Source: an uncultured Alphaproteobacteria bacterium (GTDB taxonomy: Bacteria; Pseudomonadota; Alphaproteobacteria; Rhizobiales; Ancalomicrobiaceae). Taken from it: a stretch of DNA of 25,764 bases. This document shows positions 1 to 6,433 of this stretch, piece by piece. The stretch spans positions 1 to 25,764 of the forward strand of contig CALFRR010000262.1 of NCBI GenBank assembly GCA_937919435.1, written 5' to 3'. The translations under genes and the position numbers were made by a program. The notes beneath the pieces were generated by a model. The model was not told the DNA's origin and made no database searches. It saw only the letters and a program-made list of their open reading frames with translations. Each line of letters begins with the position of its first letter. Within the stretch, counting starts at the first letter, position 1.

Positions 1-265
1 CCTGGCGCTGGAAGGCGACCAGAGCGAGATCGCGCGGCAGCTCCGCCGCGGTCGGCCGGTCACGGTTGACCAGCTCGTAGAGCACCCGTGCTTCGGTGAG
101 GGTGAAGGGCGAAGCGAGGAAATGGTCGGCGAGGATGTCGAGCCGCCGCGTGTACCAGCGATTGAAGGCGCGGATCCGTGAGATCTGGGCCTCGTCCGGC
201 ACGGATCCGCCGCTGACGGTATCGGCGGCGACGGGGGTGGGGCGGTCCTTCTCGGCGACGTTCAT
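1..265 (-). CDS. MarR-family transcriptional regulator, N-terminal part
   Basis: About 88 codons are visible before the gene runs off the left edge. The protein contains IRAFNRWYTRRLDIL followed by SPFTLTEARVLYELVNRD and TAAELPRDL. This is the dimerisation helix and the start of the winged helix of MarR regulators of the kind often fused to a GNAT acetyltransferase. Whether such a domain follows cannot be seen. The ATG at 263-265 is chosen because GGAG lies 6 nt upstream; an in-frame ATG at 275-277 would start three codons... four codons earlier without a good ribosome site. The last few residues before the edge do not match the usual YLSR recognition-helix pattern, which may be an edge effect. 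The palindrome just upstream suggests autoregulation. Confidence 0.75.
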   Translation of the reverse strand, partial: MNVAEKDRPTPVAADTVSGGSVPDEAQISRIRAFNRWYTRRLDILADHFLASPFTLTEARVLYELVNRDRPTAAELPRDLALVAFQRQ

Positions 266-283
266 TGCGCACTCCATCAAATA

Positions 284-300
284 TGTTGTCATAGACAACA
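284..300. promoter_or_regulatory. Probable MarR operator, perfect inverted repeat
   Basis: TGTTGTC-ATA-GACAACA is a perfect 7+3+7 palindrome 18 bp upstream of the regulator's start codon. A TTGACG -35-like hexamer for the minus strand lies at 314-319, so the palindrome falls over the expected -10/start region. This is the typical place for autorepression by a MarR dimer. The assignment to this regulator is inferred from proximity. Confidence 0.6.
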
Positions 301-417
301 AACATGATGGGTGCGTCAAGTGGGAGCCCGTTCGAGCGCCGTCGGAACCGACCGTGGCATGCGGTCGCGCGGCGGCGCCGTCGGGCATCCCGGCCGAACG
401 CCGCCGTGGCGGGGAGC

Positions 418-446
418 GGCGCCCGGCCTCGGGGGAGGCGGGCGCC
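418..446 (-). terminator. Hairpin downstream of glyoxalase gene
   Basis: GGCGCCC and GCCT (418-429, one bulged G) pair with AGGC and GGGCGCC (436-446) around a CGGGGG loop, just after the stop of the minus-strand glyoxalase gene. No T-run follows, so it could be a Rho-assisted terminator or a 3' stabiliser. Nothing else is recognised between 301 and 455. Confidence 0.35.
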
Positions 447-455
447 GGGGCGATC

Positions 456-914
456 TCACCAGGAGCCGGTGTTCGGCATCGAGAGCCACGGCTCGACCGG
501 GGTCAGCGCGCCGCCCTTCTGCAGGAACTCGATCGAGATCCCGTCGGGCGAACGGACGAAGGCCATGTTGCCGTCGCGCGGCGGCCTGAGGATGGTGATG
601 CCGGCGGCCATCAGTTTCGCGCAGGTTTCGTGGATGTCGTCGACCTCGTAGGCGAGGTGGCCGAAGTTGCGCCCGCCGGTGTAGACCTCGTCGTCCCAGT
701 TCCAGGTGAGTTCGAGCGAGCGCGTCTCGCGTCGACCGGCGTCGATCGCCGCGCGGGCCTCCTCGACGTCCTCGGGCGCACAGAGGTAGACCAGGGTGAA
801 CCGGCCCTTCTCGCTCTCCATCCGGCGGACTTCGACGAGGCCGAGATGCGTCACATAAAAGGCGAGGCTGTCGGCGAGATTGCGCACGCGCACCATGGTG
901 TGGAGATATCGCAT
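456..914 (-). CDS. gloA: Lactoylglutathione lyase (glyoxalase I)
   Basis: A 152-residue VOC-fold enzyme that isomerises the methylglyoxal-glutathione hemithioacetal to S-lactoylglutathione in the cytoplasm. The start MRYLHTMVRVRNLADSLAFY and the block LELTWNWDDEVYTGG...FGHLAYEVDD are diagnostic of the family. The four metal ligands expected for the Ni/Co-type enzyme are at H5, E68, H86 and E129 (the E in GISIEFL). The length is slightly above the E. coli enzyme because of an insert around residues 45-65. The gene is divergent from the sirtuin gene, with 36 bp between the starts, so their promoters must overlap the opposite gene or the short gap. Confidence 0.93.
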   Translation of the reverse strand: MRYLHTMVRVRNLADSLAFYVTHLGLVEVRRMESEKGRFTLVYLCAPEDVEEARAAIDAGRRETRSLELTWNWDDEVYTGGRNFGHLAYEVDDIHETCAKLMAAGITILRPPRDGNMAFVRSPDGISIEFLQKGGALTPVEPWLSMPNTGSW

Positions 915-950
915 CGTGGGGCACCTTCGAGGTGAGGGGGATCAGGGGCC

Positions 951-1706
951 GTGATCATCGTCCAGGACGCGAACGAGGGAAAGACCGTACTCGCCGAGCT
1001 GATCGGCGCCGCCCGCGAGGTGGTGATCTTCACCGGTGCCGGGATCTCGACCGAATCGGGCATTCCCGATTTCCGCAGTCCGAACGGCATCTGGTCGAAG
1101 GTCGAGCCGATCTGGTTCGACGATTTCGTCGCCTCCGAGGCGGCGCGATTGGAGGACTGGCGACGCCGTTTCGCCTTTCGCGACGAGTTCACCGCCGCCG
1201 AGCCGAACGTCGCCCATCTCGCCATCGCCCGTCTGGTCGCCGCCGGCAAGTGCCGTGCGGTGATCACTCAGAACATCGACGGCCTGCACCAACGCGCCGG
1301 CGTCCCCGCCGACGCGCTGATCGAGCTGCACGGCAACGCCACCTTCGCCACCTGTCTCGACTGCGGCCGGCGCCACGAACTCGCCGATCTGGAGAAGGTC
1401 ATCGCCGAGACCGGCCGCAGCCCGCGCTGCACCGCCTGCGGCGGGCTGGTCAAGGCGGCGATCGTCTCCTTCGGTCAGGCGATGCCGGCGGTCGAGATGC
1501 GCCGCGCCGAGCAGGCGATCGAGACCGCCGATCTGTTCGTCGCCATCGGCTCGTCGCTCCAGGTGCAACCGGCCGCCAGTCTGCCGGTCGCCGCCAAGTA
1601 CCAGGGGGCGAAACTGGTGATCGTCAACCGCGATCCCACGCCCCTCGACGACCTCGCCGACCGGGTGCTGCGTGGCTCGATCGGCACGGTCTTCTCCGCG
1701 CTCTGA
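951..1706 (+). CDS. cobB: NAD-dependent protein deacylase, Sir2 family
   Basis: A 251-residue sirtuin that removes acyl groups from lysines using NAD and releases nicotinamide. Visible motifs are GAGIS (29-33), GIPDFRSPNGIW (37-48), TQNIDGLHQRAG (106-117), catalytic H127 in ELHGN, zinc cysteines C135/C138 and C160/C163, GSSLQVQPA (200-208) and VNRDPTPLD (225-233). The start is GTG at 951, preceded by GA-rich sequence (GAGGTGAGGGGG). In place of the common R-P-x-V-V-W-F-G-E block it has KAAIVSFGQ, a variant that I believe occurs in alphaproteobacterial sirtuins and that may affect acyl preference. The substrate cannot be read from the sequence. Confidence 0.92.
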   Translation: MIIVQDANEGKTVLAELIGAAREVVIFTGAGISTESGIPDFRSPNGIWSKVEPIWFDDFVASEAARLEDWRRRFAFRDEFTAAEPNVAHLAIARLVAAGKCRAVITQNIDGLHQRAGVPADALIELHGNATFATCLDCGRRHELADLEKVIAETGRSPRCTACGGLVKAAIVSFGQAMPAVEMRRAEQAIETADLFVAIGSSLQVQPAASLPVAAKYQGAKLVIVNRDPTPLDDLADRVLRGSIGTVFSAL

Positions 1707-1902
1707 CGGGCCGCCGGGTTTGATGTGGGCGAGACGTAGTTGCCCATGGCGGGCCGGGACCCGGATGCTATCTTTCCGTTGGTCGGGCCGGCGATTCGAA
1801 TGGGTTTCGGTCGCGGTCGTTCCCGGGAAGCGGACGGGGACGACGTCGGTTCGGCGCGTGGCGTCCGCCCGTCTCGGCGGGTGGCCGGTGGAGGAGTGGC
1901 GC

Positions 1903-2550
1903 ATGGGCGGCAAGTTCGATCTCGAGGCCAGGATGGACCTGCGGACCGGCGACCTGCAGACCAGCGAGATCCGGCCGGGAGACCTGCACACCGAGCTGCG
2001 CGGCGGCGAAGACCTCACCGAAGCCGGTGCGGTCGACGTCATCGAGGTCGCCGGCACGATCAAGTGGTTCGACATCGCCAAGGGCTACGGTTTCATCGTC
2101 CCGGAGAACGGCCTTCCGGACATCCTGCTGCACGTCACCTGCCTGCGGCGCGACGGCTATCAGACCGCCTACGAGGGCGCCCGCATCGTCTGCGAAGTGC
2201 TCGACCGGCCGCGCGGGCTACAGGCGCTGCGCATCCTCCACATGGACGAGTCGACCGCGGTCCATCCCGCCCAGTTGCCGCCGTCGCGCACCCACGTCCA
2301 GGTCGTGCCGACTTCGGCGCTCGAGCGGGCGACGGTCAAGTGGTTCAACCGGGTCAAGGGCTTCGGCTTCCTGAGCCGCGGCGAGGGGACGCCCGACATC
2401 TTCGTCCACATGGAGACGCTGCGCCGCTACGGACTGACCGAGCTGCGCCCCGGCCAGTCGGTGTTCGTCCGCTTCGGACCCGGACCGAAGGGCCTGATGG
2501 CCGCCGAGATCCGTCCGGACGGCGTCGTCCACGTGCCGCCGTCGCACTGA
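1903..2550 (+). CDS. Tandem cold-shock-domain protein
   Basis: A 215-residue protein with two cold-shock domains, at about 48-112 and 140-205. Each has the RNP1-type core (KGYGFIV at 60-66, KGFGFL at 152-157) and an RNP2-like strand (DILLHV, DIFVHM), so it should bind single-stranded RNA or DNA as an RNA chaperone or antiterminator. The domains are joined by a Pro/Val-rich linker. The N-terminal 45 residues are a charged extension with a loose repeat (DLRTGDLQT, RPGDLHTEL). The ATG at 1903 is chosen for the GGAGGAG ribosome site 6 nt upstream; the frame stays open upstream but without support. Alphaproteobacterial double-CSD proteins of this size are known. Confidence 0.9.
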   Translation: MGGKFDLEARMDLRTGDLQTSEIRPGDLHTELRGGEDLTEAGAVDVIEVAGTIKWFDIAKGYGFIVPENGLPDILLHVTCLRRDGYQTAYEGARIVCEVLDRPRGLQALRILHMDESTAVHPAQLPPSRTHVQVVPTSALERATVKWFNRVKGFGFLSRGEGTPDIFVHMETLRRYGLTELRPGQSVFVRFGPGPKGLMAAEIRPDGVVHVPPSH

Positions 2551-2641
2551 CCGATCCTGATCGAGACGAGCGCCGCGGGCGCCGGGCCGTCGCGAGCGGC
2601 CCCGTCGACCTCCGCCGCGCGAGAGCCGGGAGATCCACCCG

Positions 2642-3151
2642 ATGAACCCGTTCCGCGTCGCTTCGAGGACAGGGCAGGGAAGCCCGGCCCGCGGCTTCCG
2701 CCGTTCGGTCGCCGCCGCGGCGCTCGCCGTCACCGCGGTGTTCTCCGCGGGGCGGGTGTCGGCGGCCGATCTCGAGCGGCTGGAGGTCCGGACCGCCGGC
2801 GGCACCCGGGTGTTCTCGGTCGAAGTGGTCGACACCGACGAGACGCGGGCCCGCGGACTGATGTTCCGCACCGAGATGGCCGCCGACCGCGGGATGCTGT
2901 TCGACTTCAAGCGGGAGGAATCCGTCGCCTTCTGGATGAAGAACACCTATCTGCCGCTCGACATGATCTTCGTGCGGGCCGACGGGCGGATCCGCTCGAT
3001 CGCCACCGACACGACACCGTTGTCGGAAGAGCCGGTCTCGGCCGGAGGCCCGGTGCGTTTCGTGCTCGAGGTGAACGCCGGCACCACCGCTCGTCTCGGC
3101 ATCCGTCCCGGCGACACCCTCGTCCATCCGCGGATCCGGACGGCGAACTGA
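2642..3151 (+). CDS. Exported DUF192 protein
   Basis: A 169-residue protein with a signal peptide: an R-rich n-region ending in RRS, then hydrophobic AAAALAVTAVFSAG and likely cleavage near VSA-AD, about residue 42. The mature part is a complete DUF192 domain: EVVDTDETRARGLMFRTEM, GMLFDF, FWMKNTYLPLDMIFV, and VLEVNAG near the end. DUF192 proteins are small beta-barrels with no settled biochemical role and are usually periplasmic. The gene converges with the small minus-strand gene at 3202-3408. Confidence 0.88.
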   Translation: MNPFRVASRTGQGSPARGFRRSVAAAALAVTAVFSAGRVSAADLERLEVRTAGGTRVFSVEVVDTDETRARGLMFRTEMAADRGMLFDFKREESVAFWMKNTYLPLDMIFVRADGRIRSIATDTTPLSEEPVSAGGPVRFVLEVNAGTTARLGIRPGDTLVHPRIRTAN

Positions 3152-3152
3152 A

Positions 3153-3165
3153 GGGCTCCGAGCCC
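3153..3165. terminator. Short hairpin between convergent genes
   Basis: GGGCT-CCG-AGCCC directly follows the DUF192 stop codon in the 50-bp gap between convergent genes. No T-run follows, so support for termination is weak. Confidence 0.3.
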
Positions 3166-3201
3166 GAACGCCGTCGGTTCGATCGCCCGCGCCGCGTCGT
3201 T

Positions 3202-3408
3202 TCAGCGCCGGCGATGGGTGAGGGGATGGACGTAACGACCGCTCGGGTGGCGCGAGCGGCAGGTGGCGGTCTTGCAGGTCGCGGTGCGGAACCCGTGAAC
3301 GCCGGCACGGTGCGCCTTCGCATCCGCCGTCGTGGTTGCGGCGAGCAATCCGCCGAGGCCGAGAATCAGGCCCGCGAGGGCGGCCAGGACCAGTCCGAAA
3401 CCTCTCAT
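3202..3408 (-). CDS. Small exported basic protein, unknown
   Basis: A 68-residue protein not matched to a family. It begins MRGFGLVLAALAGLILGLGG, a strong signal peptide or membrane anchor ending near TTTADAKA. The remaining ~40 residues are basic, with two cysteines in TATCKTATCRS and several histidines, suggesting a small secreted or periplasmic disulphide or metal-binding peptide. AAGGAG 8 nt before the ATG at 3408 fixes the start. The frame extends 22 codons upstream without a ribosome site. A hairpin palindrome sits about 30 bp upstream. Confidence 0.6.
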   Translation of the reverse strand: MRGFGLVLAALAGLILGLGGLLAATTTADAKAHRAGVHGFRTATCKTATCRSRHPSGRYVHPLTHRRR

Positions 3409-3437
3409 GAGACGATCTCCTTCGGTCGTCGCGAAGA

Positions 3438-3454
3438 CACACTCGGAGAGTGTG
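3438..3454. promoter_or_regulatory. Inverted repeat upstream of the small exported protein
   Basis: CACACTC-GGA-GAGTGTG is a perfect 7+3+7 palindrome about 30 bp before the start codon of the minus-strand gene. It could be an operator or a 5' leader hairpin. The rest of 3455-3677 holds no gene or RNA that I can recognise. Confidence 0.4.
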
Positions 3455-3677
3455 CAATCTTGTAAAGCAATCAAAGAGAGTATTTCGTCGGTACCGCGAC
3501 CGTCGGGGGGCCGGGCGATGGGCGAGTCGGCGGTGTCGGCGTCGAAGAGGTGGGATTCCTCCGTGATCGGGAAGCGGCCGGGGCGCGTCGCGGCGTGGTC
3601 GTGGAGGTCTCGGGGCGAGCGCCGCCACGGTGTCCCGGTGATTTCGGGAGAGGGGACCGATCGCCGTTTCGCCCGCC

Positions 3678-3706
3678 TTGCTTCGGCGGGGGGAACCTCC
3701 TAGAAA
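3678..3706 (+). promoter_or_regulatory. Promoter of tRNA-Pro
   Basis: TTGCTT (3678-3683), a 17-bp spacer and TAGAAA (3701-3706) lie 18 bp upstream of the mature tRNA 5' end, which fits a sigma-70-type promoter for the tRNA. Confidence 0.5.
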
Positions 3707-3724
3707 ACCGGTGGGATCCCGGCA

Positions 3725-3801
3725 CGGGGCATAGCGCAGCCTGGTAGCGCGGAAGTTTTGGGTACTTCAGGTCGTCGGTTCGAATCCGACTGCCCCGACC
3801 A
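3725..3801 (+). tRNA. tRNA-Pro (anticodon TGG)
   Basis: A 77-nt tRNA including an encoded CCA. The acceptor stem CGGGGCA pairs with TGCCCCG. The D arm is GCGC...GCGC. The anticodon stem GAAGT/ACTTC holds the loop TT-TGG-GT. The T arm contains GGTTCGAATCC. Confidence 0.97.
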
Positions 3802-3882
3802 GCCGGAGCGGATCCCGACGAAGCGTGGAAGGCCCGTGTCCGGGGCGACGGATCGGCGGGGCGAAACGAAGAGGTGACAGGG

Positions 3883-4188
3883 ATGGTGGCGCGCATTTCC
3901 CGACCGGCCAAGACGGCCATGCAGTCCGGGCAGGCGAAGGCGAAGCGCTGGATGCTCGATTTCGAGCCGTCGTCGGCGCGGACCTCCGATCCGCTGATGG
4001 GCTGGACGTCGAGCGGCGACACCCAGGCCCAGGTTCGCCTGTTCTTCGCCACCCGTGAGGAGGCGGTCGCCTTCGCCGAGCGCAAGGGGCTCGACTATCG
4101 GGTGATCGAGCCGAAGGACAAGACTCCGAAGACGGTTTCCTATTCCGACAATTTCCGGTACGGCCGGGTCGGCACCTGGACGCACTGA
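3883..4188 (+). CDS. NDUFS4-like NADH dehydrogenase accessory subunit
   Basis: A 101-residue protein of the ETC complex I conserved-region family, the bacterial counterpart of NDUFS4, found in alphaproteobacterial complex I. It is recognised by ARISRPAKTAMQSG at the start, WMLDFEP, DPLMGWTSS, the Q-V-R-L block TQAQVRLFF, YRVIEP, and the end YSDNFRYGRVGTWTH. The ATG at 3883 has AAGAGG 8 nt upstream; a GTG at 3874 overlaps that site and is less likely. Full family length. It sits alone between two tRNA genes rather than in a nuo operon, which is usual for this gene. Confidence 0.9.
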   Translation: MVARISRPAKTAMQSGQAKAKRWMLDFEPSSARTSDPLMGWTSSGDTQAQVRLFFATREEAVAFAERKGLDYRVIEPKDKTPKTVSYSDNFRYGRVGTWTH

Positions 4189-4193
4189 TCGGT

Positions 4194-4214
4194 CGGTACG
4201 GGTGGCTCGTACCG
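4194..4214 (+). terminator. Hairpin after the NDUFS4-like gene
   Basis: CGGTACG-GGTGGCT-CGTACCG forms a perfect 7-bp stem 5 bp after the stop codon. It is not followed by a T-run. Confidence 0.35.
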
Positions 4215-4279
4215 GGCGGAGACGTCCCGGACGGAGAAGGATGCCGCACCGCGGCGTCGCCTCGGCGACGCCGAACGAC

Positions 4280-4355
4280 GGCCCCGTAGCTCAGGGGATA
4301 GAGCGACAGCCTTCTAAGCTGTTGGTCGCAGGTTCGAATCCTGCCGGGGTCGCCA
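4280..4355 (+). tRNA. tRNA-Arg (anticodon TCT)
   Basis: A 76-nt tRNA with encoded CCA. The acceptor stem GGCCCCG pairs with CGGGGTC (one G-U pair). The D arm is GCTC...GAGC. The anticodon stem ACAGC/GCTGT carries the loop CT-TCT-AA, and the T arm has GGTTCGAATCC. It is the last host gene before the mobile DNA, 77 bp from the outer prophage end. Confidence 0.97.
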
Positions 4356-4432
4356 TTCACGCCGACGTTGGTCGTCTCCTCGCGACCGAGGGGACGCATC
4401 GATCCGTCGTCCCGCTTCGGCCTCGGGTCTTC

Positions 4433-4462
4433 TGTGACCCGCAAGATGGGATGGGCAGGCGG
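4433..4462 (+). mobile_element. Left terminus of the outer Mu-like prophage (first 30 bp)
   Basis: TGTGACCCGCAAGATGGG followed by ATGGGCAGGCGG. It starts with the TG dinucleotide of Mu-type ends and matches the inner element's terminus TGTAACCCGCAA at 4463. The rest of this end is displaced to 13872 by the inserted element. The flanking 5 bp on the host side are TCTTC (4428-4432), which should recur next to the outer right end beyond this window. Confidence 0.75.
4458..4462. repeat. Target-site duplication GGCGG, left copy
   Basis: GGCGG directly precedes the TGTA terminus of the inner element and is repeated at 13867-13871 directly after its TACA terminus. Five base pairs is the duplication length made by Mu-type transposases. 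Confidence 0.85.
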
Positions 4463-4622
4463 TGTAACCCGCAATATCACCTGGCACAGGCGGGAATATC
4501 CGGGATCAGGCGGGCAACGTCGGGAACGAGGCGGAAAATGCGCGCCGAAACAAGCCTGTAACGGTTCCAGATGGGCGCCAGAACGAGCGCGTTCCGCAAT
4601 GGCTCTGCGCAAGAACGAATGG
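4463..4622 (+). repeat. Left-end transposase-binding region of inner element
   Basis: L1 is at 4463-4484 (TGTAACCCGCAA...CCTGG). Degenerate repeats ending in AGGCGG follow: 4487-4493, around 4508-4513 and 4529-4534. Another TGTAAC start is at 4557. At 4607-4622, GCGCAAGAACGAATGG matches 14 of 16 bases of the right-end site GCGCAAAATCGAATGG in the same inward orientation. By analogy with Mu L1-L3 these are candidate MuA sites; binding itself is inferred. Confidence 0.6.
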
Positions 4623-5000
4623 CACGGGGCGCCCCCGCTCGGCGCGCGGCGAATTCTTGAAGAGCAAGGAAATCCGAGGAAGCGACCACGGAGGATTCGC
4701 CGAAGAGTAAACTTGATTGGGAGTTCTTCTTCATCAAAAAATCAATTGAAACAGATATATAGTGCGATTATCGACTTTCGAACCCCCAACGAAGTTTCGC
4801 CCCGCCGCACTCGCTGCGGCAAGCTCCAGAAGGTCATTATGACCTGTATCACTGACGAGAAGTCTGAGTTCGATTCGAAATCCATTCATAATCTAAGATA
4901 TTGAGGTATATAAACAAATAGGAAATCCCGAAATTCGAACTCCGAACCGATCTCTGACACGAAGACCGTCACGGTTGCTACAACAATCGTGGCGTAACGC
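4623..5000. other. AT-rich non-coding stretch inside the inner left end
   Basis: Clearly lower in GC than anything else in the window, especially 4700-4990. No convincing gene in either strand. It contains a hairpin GCCGCA-CTCGC-TGCGGC (4804-4820), a perfect dyad at 4831-4845 and several promoter-like hexamer pairs such as TTGAAA (17 bp) TATCGA at 4745-4773 on the plus strand. It may hold an enhancer-like or non-coding RNA element, or foreign DNA of different origin. Confidence 0.4.
4831..4845. promoter_or_regulatory. Perfect dyad in the AT-rich left-end region
   Basis: AGGTCAT-T-ATGACCT is a 7+1+7 perfect palindrome of typical operator size. No adjacent gene starts here, so a role in binding a regulator of the element end is only a guess. 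Confidence 0.35.
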
Positions 5001-5043
5001 GGCTCTGCCGGCACGCCGAAATCGGCAGCGTGCCGGCAGAGCC
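5001..5043 (-). terminator. 16-bp perfect stem-loop, end of leftward operon
   Basis: Bases 5001-5016 (GGCTCTGCCGGCACGC) pair perfectly with 5028-5043 around an 11-nt loop that itself contains complementary CGAAATCG. It lies 19 bp past the stop of the leftward gene at 5063. No T-run follows on either strand. Termination is the simplest role; a protein-binding cruciform is also possible. Confidence 0.55.
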
Positions 5044-5062
5044 GAGGGTCGATTCGGAGAGG

Positions 5063-5659
5063 TCAGACGGGGCGCCCATGGCGACGGAAGAAGGAGGCGA
5101 CCTCCTCCCGCGTCGGGTGTGGCGCGTCTTGGGGAAGTGCGACGTCGAGCATCGTCATCAGTGTGTCGACGTGCAGCCCCGGGTTACCCCTGATCATGCG
5201 CATCAGCGGCAATTCCCACGGCGGCGCCATCGTCGGGTCGACGCACGCGTCGTCGACGGGGACCGCCTCCGGCGACGGCACGAACGGTGCGGCGGGGATC
5301 GGTCCCGCCGCGGTTGTTTCCGCCTCGCCGACCGCGGGTTCGATGATTCTGCGGATCATCTCTTCAAACGCCTTTCGAGGCAGATTGGAGAAATGGAACT
5401 CGTACCGTTCGCCGCCCCTGCCGGAGCAGATGCGACAGAGCCAGTTTTCGGCATGCGCCCGTCGCACGACGGCTTGGCGGGTCGCTGGCATGTCCGGCAG
5501 GCCGAGGGCGACCAGTTCAGCGGCGGAGAACCATTCCTTCAGCTGGCGTTGCGCGCGGTAGGCTTGCACCAGCGCGGCTTCGAGGTAGCGAATGCGCCGT
5601 TGGGCGCGCGCCCACTCGTCTGCGCCGATGGTGACGGTGAGGGAGAGGAGATCGTCCAC
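5063..5659 (-). CDS. MuA-type DNA-binding-domain regulator (no catalytic domain)
   Basis: A 198-residue protein. Residues 41-105 (KEWFSAAELVALGLPDMP...ENWLCRICSG...GGERYEFHFSNLPRKAF) match the winged helix-turn-helix that Mu transposase and Mu repressor use to bind phage end and operator sequences. An N-terminal helix (1-40) may dimerise. After a Pro-rich linker, residues 150-195 form another helical, possibly DNA-binding, segment. There is no DDE integrase core. The GTG start at 5659 is chosen for AGGAGG 6 nt upstream; an ATG at 5728 in the same frame would place a strong hairpin inside the coding region. It could be the element's repressor, or a competitor or recruiter at helper phage ends. 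Confidence 0.7.
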   Translation of the reverse strand: MDDLLSLTVTIGADEWARAQRRIRYLEAALVQAYRAQRQLKEWFSAAELVALGLPDMPATRQAVVRRAHAENWLCRICSGRGGERYEFHFSNLPRKAFEEMIRRIIEPAVGEAETTAAGPIPAAPFVPSPEAVPVDDACVDPTMAPPWELPLMRMIRGNPGLHVDTLMTMLDVALPQDAPHPTREEVASFFRRHGRPV

Positions 5660-5690
5660 GGCGATCCTCCTGTGACGCGATACTGAACGC

Positions 5691-5715
5691 AAAGAGGCGG
5701 GGTCTTCCCCGCCTC
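5691..5715 (-). terminator. Hairpin between the two leftward genes
   Basis: On the minus strand GAGGCGGGG-AAGA-CCCCGCCTC is followed by TTT. It sits between the stop at 5732 and the ribosome site for the GTG at 5659. It could act as an attenuator limiting expression of the downstream regulator, since there is no room for a separate promoter after it. Confidence 0.5.
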
Positions 5716-5731
5716 CGATCGGTCGCATGGT

Positions 5732-6274
5732 TCAGCCTCGGGCTTCCAAGGGCGGATCGGCGGGCTCGGTGAGGTCCGGCGCCGGTGCGATCGGCAGCTC
5801 GGTGCGGTCGATGCATCGGCGTGGCGCAGCGAAGCCTGCTCCGAGTTCCTCCTTCATCACCTCGATCAGCCGGTCCCTGCCCTCGAGCTTGTCCTCGAGC
5901 TGGCGGCACCGCTGTTCGAGATGCTCGATCACTCGGGGATCTTCGGCCTCTGCTTCGTCGGTGAGGTCGGCGAGGCTTTCGAAGGCGTCTGAAATGCAAC
6001 GGGTCACAGACGCCAATGCCGCGCGATCGATGGTGGACAAAGACAATGCGTCGTCACCCTGAAGCGCGAGACCGACGACGATCGACACGTCTTTCAGATG
6101 CTCGCAGAGGTCGGAGACACACACCGTGCCCTCGGCGTCGAGCAGATCGGCGGGAAAGAGACGGAATGGCGCGCGACCGACCGGCAGGCGGTAACGAGGA
6201 GCGGTGCCGGGCCGCTTCGGTTTGGCTTTGGTCATCCCAGCCGGTCGTGTATCGTCTTTCGCAGCTTCGGGCAT
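5732..6274 (-). CDS. Coiled-coil protein, unknown
   Basis: A 180-residue protein not recognised. The N-terminal 35 residues are basic and Pro-rich. The middle is predicted mostly helical. Residues 112-148 (PRVIEHLEQRCRQLEDKLEG and on) have clear heptads for a coiled coil, and a Pro-rich tail ends the protein. It is the first gene of the leftward unit and is expressed from a promoter at 6365-6393. The frame stays open to 6856, but that part is antisense to the RHH gene and reads like non-coding sequence. The start at 6274 is moderately supported (weak AGG); a second ATG is 13 codons in. Confidence 0.55.
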   Translation of the reverse strand: MPEAAKDDTRPAGMTKAKPKRPGTAPRYRLPVGRAPFRLFPADLLDAEGTVCVSDLCEHLKDVSIVVGLALQGDDALSLSTIDRAALASVTRCISDAFESLADLTDEAEAEDPRVIEHLEQRCRQLEDKLEGRDRLIEVMKEELGAGFAAPRRCIDRTELPIAPAPDLTEPADPPLEARG

Positions 6275-6346
6275 GGGGTCTATCCTGTGCCTGGGGTCAG
6301 GCCCGGTGCGGGGAGCTTCCACCTTCCCCACTGGGCCGATTGCGCT

Positions 6347-6427
6347 GTTTGCACAACTAGCACAAACATAGGCATCGGGTTTGGTCTGGTCAACCAACTT
6401 GTGCAAACTTTTACGGGCGTGTAGGGT
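6347..6427. promoter_or_regulatory. Divergent promoters with repeated TTGTGCAAAC operators
   Basis: Leftward promoter: TTGACC (minus strand of 6388-6393), 17 bp, TATGTT (6365-6370). Possible rightward promoter: TTGTGC (6399-6404), 17 bp, TAGGGT (6422-6427), which would start close to the ATG at 6434. GTTTGCACAA (6347-6356) and TTGTGCAAAC (6399-6408) are exact inverted copies about five helical turns apart, and a further half-like GCACAAAC lies at 6360-6367. The layout fits a repressor, most simply the RHH protein, controlling both directions. Confidence 0.6.
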
Positions 6428-6433
6428 TTCCCC

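Noticed and set aside
4331..4355. The 3' end of tRNA-Arg as an integrase attachment site for the island
   Set aside because: No integrase gene is visible, and the Mu-type termini with a GGCGG duplication explain the inner boundaries without it. The outer end starts 77 bp after the tRNA rather than within it.
4433..4537. CRISPR-like array in the four AGGCGG-ending repeats
   Set aside because: The units are degenerate, differ in length and have no spacers of constant size. They align with transposon end sites instead.
4477..4737. An 86-residue leftward ORF in the inner left end
   Set aside because: No ribosome site, atypical composition, and it crosses the terminal binding-site repeats.
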